DNA of 58,449 nucleotides, taken from an uncultured Bacteroidales bacterium. Lineage in GTDB: Bacteria > Bacteroidota > Bacteroidia > Bacteroidales > Bacteroidaceae. Position numbers and translations under genes: made by a program. A model generated the notes under the pieces. It searched no databases and had not been told where the DNA came from. It was given only the letters and a program-made list of their open reading frames with translations. Each line of letters starts with the position of its first letter. Within the stretch, counting starts at the first letter, position 1. Where the stretch lies: assembly GCA_945836755.1 (NCBI GenBank), contig CAMAMB010000008.1, forward strand, positions 1 through 58,449. The letters are read 5' to 3'. This document shows positions 9,429 to 17,877 of the stretch, piece after piece.

Positions 9429-9460
9429 ACATGCCTCCTCCATATAGACTATCTACCCTC

Positions 9461-11884
9461 ATGACCCTCTTCATTCACCACCTCAAGGTAGCCATGCGCC
9501 ACCTCATGAAGTACAAACTTCAGACGCTCATCTCCGTGCTGAGCATCGCCATCGGCATCGTCACCCTCGCCTTCAGCCATGCCGCGCTGAAGCACTACAC
9601 CTTCCCGCACATCTACCACCAACCCTACTTCGACCGTACCTTCAACGTCGGCTTCCAACCGGCGGACACCAACCCGGCACACGTCAAGCTCACGAAGTAT
9701 CCCCACTTCACCGCCAACATGATCCGCGCCATCAAGCGCGACGGCGGACCGAAGAGCGCAGAACGCATGGCAATGCCCAACGGGATGGTGTTCACCGACA
9801 TGGTAGCGTTCCGCCTGCCGGACGCCACCGCGCGCAAGTTGCAAATGGAATATGCGCCCATCGACCCCGAGTACTTTCATCTCGCCGGCATCCGTTCCGC
9901 CCTCACGGGCAAGGTCATTGCGAGGCTGAAGCCCGGCGAGGCCGTCGTCAGCAGACAGATGGCGAAGCGCATCTTCGGCGAAGCCAACCCCGTGGGCGCC
10001 GTCACCACGCAGCCCCTCATCTTCTGCCCCATGACGCTGAAGATTGTCGACGTGTTTGACGACGTGTCTGCCTTCGAGCTGGTGGATAAGAGGCAGCTGT
10101 ATTTCTCGCTCGGCGAAGCGGAGAAGGAACTCTGCGACATGAAACTCTCCGACGGCCACGAACTATTCTATACCACCTACATCCACGTGGTGCTGAAAGA
10201 GGGGTACACACGGAGGCAGCTGCTGGCAGAGCTGGACGCCCGCCTGAAGCCTTTTGGCTACGTCGCCACGCTGTCAGAGCCCTTCAGCGCCGACAAGGTC
10301 CGCACGGTGGTGACGACACAGACGCTGGTCCACCTGATTGGGGCGCTCATCCTCATCGCCGCCCTCAGTGGCTTCTTGCGCATGGAGGTGCAGCTCTTCC
10401 GTATGCGGCGGCGCGAGCTGGCGCTACGCACTGTCCACGGGGCCAAGCGCGGACAGCTCTTCCGCCTGCTCTTCACCGAGGTGCTGCTCGTAATCATAGC
10501 CTCTGTGGCAGTTGCCATGTGTATGGGCAGTTGGCTGGAGCACTTCATCGGCCTGCGATTTGAGCCCGTCATCCGCGTGGTTCCCTTCTCCGTCGAAAGC
10601 CTGGCCGTCATCAGCCTCTGCATCGGCGGCGCACTGATAGTCGCCTGTGCTGCCATCATCCGGCTGACACTTTCGCAGACGAAGCGGGCTGAACAGTCGG
10701 AGCAGGGCCTCGCCATCCGTATGCGGCACGGCCGGTCTCACCTCTTCCGCCACGTCATGCTGACCGTCGAGATTGCCATCAGCCTCCTCTTCGTCTGCTC
10801 CACCCTCTCGCTCGTACGCTGGACAGACCTCATGGCGAAGTATTTCCATGTGCCCGACAACCTTGCGCCTTACAAGGAGTGTGTACTGTTGCAGGCCCAC
10901 GAGGCAAGTGAGAGCCCGGGCGCTCTCTTGCAGGAGACGTCCCGCCTGCCGAGCCTGAAGACCATGATAGCACACGACATCATCTACCTGACCTGCAAGA
11001 ACATCAAGGAGGATGCCGAGGTGCAGGCAGCGCTCGACAACCACACGCACCTGCCCTTCTTTGCCGCGTGCGACACCTCGCTCGTCTCCTTCTACAACCT
11101 ACGGGTGAACTGGCTGCAGGAGCCAGCCGACACAGGGCGCTTCGTCCTGCTGAGCGACAGCATCTATCAAAAGCTTCGCCGCCTGGGAGCTGTGGACGAA
11201 GGCTCACTGACCATGCACTACGGGCGCAATGAGGGCACGGTACTTCCGATAGCGGGCACAATAGGCCCCGTGCCCTATGAGAACCGTCCCCTTTCCATCA
11301 TCGTCAGTCCCGAAATGGCATACGAGTGTGCCGCCTTTGTGCTGGTGCCTAAGGAGGGACAGCATGAGGCGTTGGTGCACGAAGTGGACGCTGCGGTGCG
11401 GCGCTTCGAACCGGCCGTGGTCAGCAAGATGGCAGTCAACTTCCACGACTCTCACACCCAGGTGACGCTTTGCGAGAGCATGCGCAGCGCCGGCTACATT
11501 CTCGGTGTTGTCAGCCTCATCGTCTGCGCCATGAGCATATATAGCACCGTAGCGCTCGACACTCGCTCTCGCCGCAAGGAGGTGGCCATACGCAGGGTGA
11601 ACGGAGCGAAGCGGAGCGACATCTATCGTCTCTTCGGCCGTGTCTATCTCGTGGTCACCGCCCTCGCTCTCTGCCTCGCCATCCCCGCGGCGCTGCTCTT
11701 CCATCGCTATCTGTTCGGGGGAGGCATGAGCGACGTGCTGCCTTTTGTCTGCGTCAACGTCTCGCCACTCCTGCCCTGTCTCGGAGGCGCTCTCTTGGTC
11801 ATCGCGCTGGTGGCGGTCATCGTCGTCCGGAGCGTCCGCCTCGTCATGCGCACCAACCCCTCGCAACTGATTGCCAAGGAATAA
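9461..11884 (+). CDS. ABC transporter permease with two FtsX-like domains
   Basis: The 807-residue protein has about eight membrane segments arranged as a MacB/FtsX unit twice: an N-terminal helix (LQTLISVLSIAIGIVTLAF, about residues 17-35), a large periplasmic domain, three helices (around 290-415), a fifth helix (ISLLFVCSTLSLV), a second periplasmic domain and three C-terminal helices. This duplicated form is the usual Bacteroidetes version of the MacB-type permease, which works by mechanotransmission and not by moving substrate through the membrane core. The start at 9461 avoids overlap with the upstream gene; an ATG at 9431 is an alternative. The ATPase follows after 30 bases. Substrate unknown; antimicrobial peptides or lipoproteins are typical for relatives. 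Confidence 0.9.
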   Translation: MTLFIHHLKVAMRHLMKYKLQTLISVLSIAIGIVTLAFSHAALKHYTFPHIYHQPYFDRTFNVGFQPADTNPAHVKLTKYPHFTANMIRAIKRDGGPKSAERMAMPNGMVFTDMVAFRLPDATARKLQMEYAPIDPEYFHLAGIRSALTGKVIARLKPGEAVVSRQMAKRIFGEANPVGAVTTQPLIFCPMTLKIVDVFDDVSAFELVDKRQLYFSLGEAEKELCDMKLSDGHELFYTTYIHVVLKEGYTRRQLLAELDARLKPFGYVATLSEPFSADKVRTVVTTQTLVHLIGALILIAALSGFLRMEVQLFRMRRRELALRTVHGAKRGQLFRLLFTEVLLVIIASVAVAMCMGSWLEHFIGLRFEPVIRVVPFSVESLAVISLCIGGALIVACAAIIRLTLSQTKRAEQSEQGLAIRMRHGRSHLFRHVMLTVEIAISLLFVCSTLSLVRWTDLMAKYFHVPDNLAPYKECVLLQAHEASESPGALLQETSRLPSLKTMIAHDIIYLTCKNIKEDAEVQAALDNHTHLPFFAACDTSLVSFYNLRVNWLQEPADTGRFVLLSDSIYQKLRRLGAVDEGSLTMHYGRNEGTVLPIAGTIGPVPYENRPLSIIVSPEMAYECAAFVLVPKEGQHEALVHEVDAAVRRFEPAVVSKMAVNFHDSHTQVTLCESMRSAGYILGVVSLIVCAMSIYSTVALDTRSRRKEVAIRRVNGAKRSDIYRLFGRVYLVVTALALCLAIPAALLFHRYLFGGGMSDVLPFVCVNVSPLLPCLGGALLVIALVAVIVVRSVRLVMRTNPSQLIAKE

Positions 11885-11914
11885 GATACACACAAGCACT
11901 TCCATCCCACGTCT

Positions 11915-12589
11915 ATGATACAGCTACATCACATCAAGAAGTCATTCAGCTCAGGCGAAGTGAGCACATGGGCGCTGCGCGAGGTCACGCTCGAGGTGCA
12001 GGAAGGCGAGTTTGTCGCCATCATGGGGCCTTCGGGCTGCGGCAAGTCGACCCTGCTCCACATCCTCGGGCTGCTCGACAACCCCACCGACGGCAGCTAT
12101 CTGCTCGAGGGGCGCCTCGTCAGTGCGCTCAGCGAGGACGAACGCACCGACCTGCGCACAGGCTTCATCGGCTTCGTCTTCCAGAGCTTCAACCTCATCG
12201 ACGAACTCAATGTCTACGACAATATCGAGCTGCCACTGCTCTACATGGGGCTGCCGGCCAAGGAGCGCCGGCGGCGCGTGGAGCTGGTGATGGACCGCAT
12301 GGCCATCTCCCACCGCCGCAAGCTTTTCCCCAACCAGCTCTCCGGCGGTCAGCAACAGCGGGTGGCCATCGCTCGCGCCGTGGTCTCGCGTCCGCGCCTC
12401 ATCCTTGCCGACGAACCGACGGGCAACCTCGACTCTACCCACGGCCAGGAGGTGATGGACATGCTCGGTGAGTTGCACCGCGAAGGCACTACCATCGTCA
12501 TGGTCACCCACTCGCAGCACGATGCCTCCTTCGCCGACCGCATCATCCGGCTCTACGACGGGCTCATCGTCGACAACGTAATCATGTAG
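11915..12589 (+). CDS. ABC transporter ATP-binding protein (LolD/MacB-type)
   Basis: The 224-residue ATPase contains every motif of the family: Walker A GPSGCGKST (38-46), Q-loop Gln90, signature LSGGQQQR (142-149), Walker B LILADEP (162-168) and switch His199. The length and the NQLSGGQQQRVAIARA context put it in the LolD/MacB/FtsE group that pairs with FtsX-like permeases, here the gene ending 30 bases upstream. It ends the operon that starts at 7395; no separate HlyD-type adaptor gene is present in the operon. Confidence 0.95.
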   Translation: MIQLHHIKKSFSSGEVSTWALREVTLEVQEGEFVAIMGPSGCGKSTLLHILGLLDNPTDGSYLLEGRLVSALSEDERTDLRTGFIGFVFQSFNLIDELNVYDNIELPLLYMGLPAKERRRRVELVMDRMAISHRRKLFPNQLSGGQQQRVAIARAVVSRPRLILADEPTGNLDSTHGQEVMDMLGELHREGTTIVMVTHSQHDASFADRIIRLYDGLIVDNVIM

Positions 12590-12634
12590 CCCACACGGAT
12601 GCTGGAACATTTTACGGGGCATCTGCGCCGTGCG

Positions 12635-12676
12635 TAGAAGCCTGTTTCCCGTTTTTAGAAGCCTTCGCGCCGGTGA
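12635..12676 (-). repeat. Two 21-bp-period GCTTC-core repeat units
   Basis: TAGAAGCC occurs at 12635 and again exactly 21 bases later at 12656. Read on the minus strand the units have the same build as the array at 37163-37266 (GGCTTC followed by an A-rich stretch and CGGGAAA). The second unit merges with the left end of the hairpin element at 12658-12776. Confidence 0.6.
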
Positions 12677-12776
12677 AATTCGGGCGGATGCAAGGTAGCA
12701 TTGGGCCAAATGCAACCTTGCATCCGCCCGAAAGCAAGGTGACATCCGCCCCAATGTCACTCTCGCGAAGGCTTCC
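12658..12776 (+). repeat. Hairpin-forming interspersed repeat, copy 1 (119 bp)
   Basis: The element is bounded by GAAGCCTTCGCG and CGCGAAGGCTTCC. Inside, GGGCGGATGCAAGGT (12682-12696) pairs with ACCTTGCATCCGCCC about 18 bases later, with a further GCATT/AATGC pair, giving a hairpin of roughly 20 bp. A third related block (GACATCCGCCCC) follows. The reverse complement recurs almost unchanged at 37056-37175. No gene lies in the 340-bp gap 12590-12929 apart from these repeats and the promoter at its right end. Confidence 0.85.
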
Positions 12777-12865
12777 GGGAACGGCCGGACGCCTTCCGGC
12801 TTCGGCACGGACGGCCTCCATACACCGTCGGGCCGCCTTGCAGTCTTACTTTTCGGTCCAAAGAC

Positions 12866-12896
12866 TTGCCCCTTCGCAAAGACAGTGCTACCTTTG
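12866..12896 (+). promoter_or_regulatory. Promoter of nif3-like gene
   Basis: The -7 box TACCTTTG (12889-12896) and TTG at 12866-12868 are 23 bases apart. Transcription would start about 28 bases before the ATG at 12930. Confidence 0.65.
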
Positions 12897-12929
12897 CACC
12901 ACTTACATAAAATGTGCTCGTAACCCAAT

Positions 12930-13745
12930 ATGAGACTGAAGGATGTCACCGATGCCCTTGAACGGTTCGCGCCTCTGCCCCTGCAAGAAAGCTACGACAA
13001 CGCCGGCTTGCAGATAGGACTAACAGAGACGGAAGATGTGTCAGGGGTATTATTATGCCTTGACGTGACCGAGCAGGTCATAGCCGAAGCCGTGCAGAAG
13101 GGCTGCAACCTCATCGTGGCCCATCACCCCCTGCTCTTCAGGCCCCTCAAACGCATTGCCTCCACCACCTACGTGGAGCGCTGTGTGGTCAGTGCTATAC
13201 GCAGCGGCGTGGCCATCTATGCCGCCCACACCAACCTTGACAACGCGCCCGGCGGCGTCAGTCACGCCATGGCCCGCCGATTAGGCCTTGAAGAGGTGGA
13301 AGTGCTCGACCCCCTGCCCGGCGGAGACGGCGGAGGCGGAGTGGTAGGCCGTCTGCCGCAGCCCATGGCCACGGAGCGCTTCCTCGCCTTGGTGGGTAGC
13401 GCCTTCGGCATCGACGTCATACAGCACAACGGCTACGAGGCCCGTCCCATAGAGCGCGTGGCCCTCTGCGGAGGTTCGGGCAGCTTCCTGCTGCCCCGCG
13501 CCCTCAGTGCACGGGCCGACGCCTTCCTCACAGGCGAGATAGGCTACCACCCCTTCTTCGGCCACGAGACCGGCATGCTGCTCGTAGAAATGGGACACTA
13601 CGAAAGCGAGCGCTTCACCATCGACCTGCTCCACGACATACTCTCCGAAGCCCTCCCGGGCCTCAGGGTAGAGCCCACGGAGCTATGCACCAATCCCCGC
13701 AAGGCATGGGTGAGCAGCGCCGCCACCTCCCCGCAAATCGTATAA
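12930..13745 (+). CDS. Nif3-like dinuclear metal centre protein (YbgI/NIF3 family)
   Basis: The 271-residue cytosolic protein carries the metal-binding residues of the family: His65-His66 in VAHHPLLF, His100 and Asp104 in AAHTNLD, and a C-terminal His and Glu in EMGHYESE. Relatives form hexameric rings with two metal ions per site and are often annotated as GTP cyclohydrolase I type 2; the reaction in vivo is unsettled. The length matches the short form without the inserted PII-like domain. The next gene, a coiled-coil zinc-ribbon protein, begins 24 bases after its stop. This pairing is, from memory, common in Bacteroidetes and other phyla and suggests a shared role. Confidence 0.92.
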   Translation: MRLKDVTDALERFAPLPLQESYDNAGLQIGLTETEDVSGVLLCLDVTEQVIAEAVQKGCNLIVAHHPLLFRPLKRIASTTYVERCVVSAIRSGVAIYAAHTNLDNAPGGVSHAMARRLGLEEVEVLDPLPGGDGGGGVVGRLPQPMATERFLALVGSAFGIDVIQHNGYEARPIERVALCGGSGSFLLPRALSARADAFLTGEIGYHPFFGHETGMLLVEMGHYESERFTIDLLHDILSEALPGLRVEPTELCTNPRKAWVSSAATSPQIV

Positions 13746-13768
13746 CCAATCATAACTCAACCACACAC

Positions 13769-14605
13769 ATGGCAAAGAAAGAATCTGTGACTGACATGTC
13801 TGTCGAACAGAAGCTCAAAAACCTCTATCAGCTTCAGACCATTCTCTCTGAGATAGACCGCATCAAGATACTACGCGGCGAACTCCCCTTGGAAGTGCAG
13901 GACCTCGAGGACGAGATAGAAGGCCTCACCCACCGCATAGGCAAGTATACCGAAGAAGTGGAGGGACTGACCACTGAAATAGAGATGAAACGCGGCAAAA
14001 TCAAGGACGCCGAAGAGATGATAGAGCGCTACAAGGCCCAGCTCAACGACGTGCGCAACAACCGCGAGTATGACATGCTCTCGAAGGAGATAGAATTCCA
14101 GAGCCTGGAGGTCGAACTCCAGAACAAGAAGATCAACGAGGCCCAACGCACCATCGACGAAGACCAGGAGGAAATCAGCAAGGTGAGAACCCTGCTCGAA
14201 GAGCGCCGCACCGACCTCAACGTCAAGAAGTCGGAGCTCGACGAAATCGTGACCGAGACCAAGGCCGAGGAAGAGAAGCTCCGCGAAAAAGCCAAGCAGG
14301 TGGAACAGACCATCGAGCCTCGCCTGCTCTTGGCCTTTAAGCGCATACGCAAGAGCCAGACTGAGAACGGCCAGCGCAACGGCCTCGGCATAGTCTACGT
14401 GCAGCGCGACGCCTGCGGCGGCTGCTTCAACAAGATACCGCCCCAGCGTCAGCTCGACATCCGCATGCGCAAGAAGATCATCGTATGCGAATACTGCGGC
14501 CGCATCATGATTGACCCTGAGCTGGCCGGCGTCAAGATAGAAAAGCCCGCCGAGGAAAAGCCCAAGCGCCGCTCCCGCCGCATCGTCAAGAAGGAGGGCG
14601 AGTAA
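13769..14605 (+). CDS. Coiled-coil protein with C4-type zinc ribbon
   Basis: The 278-residue protein is almost entirely a charged coiled coil from about residue 15 to 195, followed by a zinc ribbon with Cys216/Cys219 (ACGGC) and Cys240/Cys243 (VCEYC) and a basic tail (KPKRRSRRIVKK). It belongs to the widespread bacterial family called zinc ribbon domain protein; relatives bind nucleic acid or act as hubs, but no firm function is known. The start at 13769 was preferred to an upstream one at 13685 that would overlap the nif3-like gene by 60 bases. It is co-transcribed with that gene. Confidence 0.9.
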   Translation: MAKKESVTDMSVEQKLKNLYQLQTILSEIDRIKILRGELPLEVQDLEDEIEGLTHRIGKYTEEVEGLTTEIEMKRGKIKDAEEMIERYKAQLNDVRNNREYDMLSKEIEFQSLEVELQNKKINEAQRTIDEDQEEISKVRTLLEERRTDLNVKKSELDEIVTETKAEEEKLREKAKQVEQTIEPRLLLAFKRIRKSQTENGQRNGLGIVYVQRDACGGCFNKIPPQRQLDIRMRKKIIVCEYCGRIMIDPELAGVKIEKPAEEKPKRRSRRIVKKEGE

Positions 14606-14671
14606 GCGCCCCGCCCTACCCCACAGCCACTGACACGCCGCACCCTGTGCGGACACCATCGACACACACGC

Positions 14672-14700
14672 ACAAATGCCGCGACCTTCGCGGCATTTGT
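14672..14700 (+). terminator. Hairpin after zinc-ribbon gene
   Basis: ACAAATGCCGCGA (14672-14684) and TCGCGGCATTTGT (14688-14700) are a perfect 13-bp inverted repeat around a 3-base loop. No T run follows. Its place 67 bases after the stop fits termination of the nif3-zinc ribbon operon. Confidence 0.65.
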
Positions 14701-14738
14701 CGTAGGCGGACGGCGAAGCCACCCCGCCACCACACAAA

Positions 14739-14774
14739 GCACCCGCAGGAACGCCGTAAGGCGTCTGCGGGTGC
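14739..14774 (-). terminator. Terminator of FadL-type porin gene
   Basis: GCACCCGCAG-GA-ACGCC pairs with GGCGT-CTGCGGGTGC around a GTAA loop (15 bp with a 2-base bulge). On the minus strand the stem is followed by TTTGTGT, as expected for the gene ending at 14816. Confidence 0.7.
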
Positions 14775-14815
14775 TCACATATAAAAAGAGTAGTTTTTGT
14801 GTATATGTGCGAGGT

Positions 14816-16411
14816 TTAGAAGTCTATCTCCATGCCGAGACCAAACACGTCGTTGGTGCGGTGGAACTTGTCGAAGCCGTCGTAACGCCCACTGCCCATG
14901 GCTGCACCTACAGCTCCGAGCACTGTTTCGGCAGCTCCGGCCTCGGCAGCTATCACGCCGAGACGGGCGGAAGCAGATGCACGCTGCTCGGCAGTGGCGT
15001 TGGGGTTGGCCAGGACGCTCTGCTGATACTGGGCATCGGCAGTGAGGGCGGCGGTAAGCTGGTTTACCATGGCACCGGCCTTCTGGTCGAGCTTGTCGTA
15101 GGGCTTCATGTTCTTCTTATAGTGGGTGTAGATGGTCTTGAAGTAGGCCACGTTGAGGTGGATGCGCTTCTTGATTTTGATACGTGCACCGAGGCCTACG
15201 CTGTTGGAGTTGGTCACGAAGCTCATGTCTGAGAGGAACTGGCTGTCGTCGCCCAAGCCGTAGTTAGTGGTCTGCCAACCGGCGCTCACAGTGAAGCGGT
15301 CGTTGATGTCATACTCCACGCCGGCCAGCACTTCCCATCCGCCACCGGCGAGATGGTTCTCCTTGTGCTCATACTGCGTGGCCTGCTTGTCGAAGTAGTA
15401 GTGGAAGCCGGTGGAGACGCGCAGATTGTCGAGCACGTCGTACTTGGCACCGAGGGTCAGAATGGCGGGGATGTCGGCAGCTATCTCCTTGCCGTCGTCA
15501 TACTCGGCCAGGCCGCTGGTGTTGATGCCCGACTTGTTCTTGAGGCGCAAACGGGTCTTGAACTCATACTTGGCAGCCACGTTAAGCTTGCCGAAGTTGT
15601 AGTCGACGCCGATGACGGGGGTGAAGCCCCAGCCCGTCTGGTCGCAGTTGAGCTCGCGGTTGCCGGCGAGGGCTGCAAAGTCGGGCATGCCCTGGCTCTC
15701 GAAGAGCTGAGCGGCCGGCATGTAGACCACACCCTGGGGCGTGTTGACGCCCACCTGTATGTTGCGCACGTGGCCGTAGTAGTTGCAGTCGGCATAGACC
15801 ACGCGACCGCCCACACTCACGTTGAACCTGTCTGTCACCTTGTAGCCCACACCAAACTGGCCTCCGAAGTAATATTGGCGGCCCTGCATGCGGGTGTCCA
15901 TGGAGTAACCGGAAACGGCACCGGGCTGAAGGGCATTGATGAGGTCGGGCAGCAGGGCCACCTGGCTCTCGAAGCTGCCGAGGCCGTCGTCGAACTTACA
16001 CTTGCCGCCGCCACCGGTGATGCCGAAGTGGAAAGAGAAGAACCACTTGTCGGCCACGCGGGCGAGGTCGATGGAGGGAATGACAGGAGCCGTGGCCTTG
16101 CCCTCGAAGTCCTTGCGCCCACCGGCGGGGTTGGCCACACCATTGACTGTGCCTGCAGCGAAGGGAGCGAAATAAGAGGAGGCGGTACGTGTCTGATAGG
16201 CAGACTGAATGTCGAAACCCATGTGCCAGCCCTTGGAAAGGAAGCCGATGCCTGCGGGATTGAAGTAAGCGCCGTCGATGGCAATGTAAGCATCACGCGC
16301 AGGGTTACGCAGGAACGACACACTCTGGTTAGTGTTGGTCAGATAGCCGCCGGCAAAGGCGGTGCTGGCTACGCTAATCATGGCGGCCGTCAGGAGTAAA
16401 ATTTTTCTCAT
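14816..16411 (-). CDS. OmpP1/FadL/TodX family outer membrane transporter
   Basis: The 531-residue protein has a signal peptide ending near residue 20 (ASTAFA-GG) and the N-terminal plug typical of FadL porins, with an NPA motif after an aromatic stretch (AYFNPAGIGFLSKG) and a preceding NPARDAY. The rest alternates polar and hydrophobic residues as in a beta barrel and ends in an aromatic residue (GMEIDF), as outer membrane proteins do. Relatives take up long-chain fatty acids or aromatic hydrocarbons; in gut Bacteroidales the substrate is not established. The start at 16411 is set by the signal peptide and the promoter upstream. It is a single-gene unit. Confidence 0.93.
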   Translation of the reverse strand: MRKILLLTAAMISVASTAFAGGYLTNTNQSVSFLRNPARDAYIAIDGAYFNPAGIGFLSKGWHMGFDIQSAYQTRTASSYFAPFAAGTVNGVANPAGGRKDFEGKATAPVIPSIDLARVADKWFFSFHFGITGGGGKCKFDDGLGSFESQVALLPDLINALQPGAVSGYSMDTRMQGRQYYFGGQFGVGYKVTDRFNVSVGGRVVYADCNYYGHVRNIQVGVNTPQGVVYMPAAQLFESQGMPDFAALAGNRELNCDQTGWGFTPVIGVDYNFGKLNVAAKYEFKTRLRLKNKSGINTSGLAEYDDGKEIAADIPAILTLGAKYDVLDNLRVSTGFHYYFDKQATQYEHKENHLAGGGWEVLAGVEYDINDRFTVSAGWQTTNYGLGDDSQFLSDMSFVTNSNSVGLGARIKIKKRIHLNVAYFKTIYTHYKKNMKPYDKLDQKAGAMVNQLTAALTADAQYQQSVLANPNATAEQRASASARLGVIAAEAGAAETVLGAVGAAMGSGRYDGFDKFHRTNDVFGLGMEIDF

Positions 16412-16438
16412 TTTCTTATTTGTTGGTAGAAACTTCGG

Positions 16439-16470
16439 CAAAAGTACAATACACATGCACACCGGCCAAA
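16439..16470 (-). promoter_or_regulatory. Promoter of FadL-type porin gene
   Basis: On the minus strand, TACTTTTG (16446-16439) is preceded by TTTG (16470-16467), 24 bases upstream. The ATG is 28 bases beyond the -7 box. Confidence 0.7.
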
Positions 16471-16575
16471 TAATCTGTGCAATTTCTATACAAATCTTTA
16501 GTTAACCGTCGCTTTTGCTCGGTGCAGTTTTAATAATATTAGCTTATGGCAGGCCGCGAGGGCGAGTAAAGGGGC

Positions 16576-16583
16576 TATCTTTG
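16576..16583 (+). promoter_or_regulatory. -7 box before discoidin-like fragment gene
   Basis: TATCTTTG is a full match to TAnnTTTG, 64 bases before the ATG at 16647. No TTG is well placed upstream. Confidence 0.5.
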
Positions 16584-16646
16584 CAAGAGACATCACCCAT
16601 TCACCTCCATTTGTTACTTATTCACAACCTTATTGTCTCTATCATC

Positions 16647-16940
16647 ATGCAACGAATGTGGTTTCTACTACTCTTCTCCCTGCTGATGGGCACTCCGTGC
16701 GCCCTGGCAGAGAGCAAGCCTAAGCAGGCACACACCTTTGCAGCCGGCAACCACACCGCCGACAAGCTCTTTGACCTTCAGGAGAGCACCTACTGGCAAG
16801 CCGGGCCGAAGGCCAAAAAGCCGCTCCTGCTGGTCATCGACCTCGGCAGCGAGCAGACGGTGACAGGCTTAGACTATCTGCCACGCGCCGAGAAGGGTGC
16901 GCCGGGCAGCATCAGCCGCCTGAGCGTCTACATCTATTAG
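16647..16940 (+). CDS. Small secreted protein with partial F5/8 type C (discoidin)-like domain
   Basis: The 97-residue product has a signal peptide (MQRMWFLLLFSLLMGTPCALA) and then a segment matching the first half of a discoidin domain as found at the ends of Bacteroidetes glycosidases: ADKLFDLQESTYWQ, LLLVIDLGSEQTVTGLDYLP and RLSVYIY. A full domain needs about 120-140 residues; this one stops after about 75, right after the strand SVYIY. It is either a truncated relic of a larger secreted enzyme or a small binding protein in its own right. It keeps its own promoter and signal peptide, so it is probably expressed. No neighbour is a glycosidase. Confidence 0.6.
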   Translation: MQRMWFLLLFSLLMGTPCALAESKPKQAHTFAAGNHTADKLFDLQESTYWQAGPKAKKPLLLVIDLGSEQTVTGLDYLPRAEKGAPGSISRLSVYIY

Positions 16941-17016
16941 CCGGAGCGTCGGCATCAGCCTAACCCGCCCCCTCAGACCTATCCCCGTAGCACACAGCTC
17001 CATCACACCGCTCACA

Positions 17017-17080
17017 CACATATATAATGTAGGACGTGCGCCGCACACAGCGAAAGTGTGCGGCGCACTATCTATATGTG
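17017..17080. repeat. Two-layer palindrome (hairpin element)
   Basis: An inner perfect 13-bp stem, GTGCGCCGCACAC (17036-17048) with GTGTGCGGCGCAC (17056-17068), has a 7-base loop. An outer 8-bp pair, CACATATA (17017-17024) with TATATGTG (17073-17080), flanks it. It may end transcription from 16576 or be a small mobile hairpin element. The remainder of the 399-bp gap 16941-17339 has no gene; the ECF promoter is at 17255. Confidence 0.65.
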
Positions 17081-17254
17081 AACACTGCCGCCGCCGAACG
17101 AAAAGGCCCGGCGGCTCCGGCTCGCCGCCCCGCAAAACCGCAAAACGCTCGGCCGAACGGAGAGAACGCCCCACACCGACCATGCAGAGCGGGGAAGCGG
17201 GCTTTCGGGGCAACGCGAGAACCACGACATGGCATGCCCATAAAAATGATTGAG

Positions 17255-17262
17255 TACTTTTG
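17255..17262 (+). promoter_or_regulatory. -7 box of ECF sigma operon
   Basis: TACTTTTG matches TAnnTTTG and lies 78 bases before the ATG at 17340. No -33 TTG is visible, so an ECF-type autoregulated promoter remains possible. Confidence 0.5.
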
Positions 17263-17339
17263 TGGCGAAACACCTACCTCGTGTGTAATACATATAGGCG
17301 ACCGAAAAGTCAATCCACCCCCACTCACTGCATCCGCCA

Positions 17340-17843
17340 ATGACTCCTACCGAACTACATCACACCTTCCTCACGCATGCTGCCCGCCTGCTGGCACAGG
17401 CGCAGCGCTACGTGGTCAGTGCGGACGAGGCGCAGGACATTGTGCAAGACGCCTTCGAGGCTATATGGAAACGGCGGGACAGACTGACGGAAATGACAGC
17501 CGGAGAGGCTCTCTCATACTTCTCCACCACGGTGCGCCACCTGAGCCTGAACCGTCTGCGCGACCTGAGCCACATAGAAAGCGGCGACACGGGGCCAGCC
17601 ATTGACGAGAGCGGGGCGCAAGGCGCGGCACCGTCGCCCGAGACCATCATGATGGGCCGGGAGAGGGTGGAGAGGCTGCAACGGCTCATCAACTGCCTGC
17701 CGGCAAAACAGGCACGCGCCTTCACGCTGTTCCACCTCGACGGGCTCGAAACGGCAGAGATTGCAGCGACCATGAACGAGACTGAATCGTACGTCAGGCT
17801 GCTGCTCAGCCGCGCCCGGAAGGAATTGAAGAGTAAGATATAG
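17340..17843 (+). CDS. ECF-type RNA polymerase sigma factor
   Basis: The 167-residue protein has a sigma-70 region 2 (about residues 5-75, with ADEAQDIVQDAFEAIWKRR as the core-binding helix) and region 4 (about 105-165, ending AEIAATMNETESYVRLLLSRARKEL), joined by a short linker: the ECF layout. It directs RNA polymerase to a stress regulon that is not identified here. It is followed after 34 bases by a single-pass membrane protein in the position of an anti-sigma factor, and then by a secreted DUF4252-like protein. This three-gene arrangement recurs in Bacteroidetes (from memory). Confidence 0.95.
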   Translation: MTPTELHHTFLTHAARLLAQAQRYVVSADEAQDIVQDAFEAIWKRRDRLTEMTAGEALSYFSTTVRHLSLNRLRDLSHIESGDTGPAIDESGAQGAAPSPETIMMGRERVERLQRLINCLPAKQARAFTLFHLDGLETAEIAATMNETESYVRLLLSRARKELKSKI

Positions 17844-17877
17844 CTGACAGACCTATCAACCAGACATTCGTGAAAAC

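Noticed and set aside
10424-11050. Minus-strand open frames within the ABC permease, also at 11204-11905
   Set aside because: Antisense shadows of a GC-rich gene; no motif, no promoter, no start context.
12651-12933. Open frames across the hairpin repeats at 12.7 and 37.1 kb that encode similar peptides
   Set aside because: The similarity comes from the repeated DNA; the peptides are not kept in one frame, and there is no start context or promoter.
15353-16399. Plus-strand open frame of 348 codons opposite the FadL-type porin
   Set aside because: Val/Gly/Glu-rich antisense shadow; the minus-strand gene has a signal peptide, promoter, terminator and family motifs.
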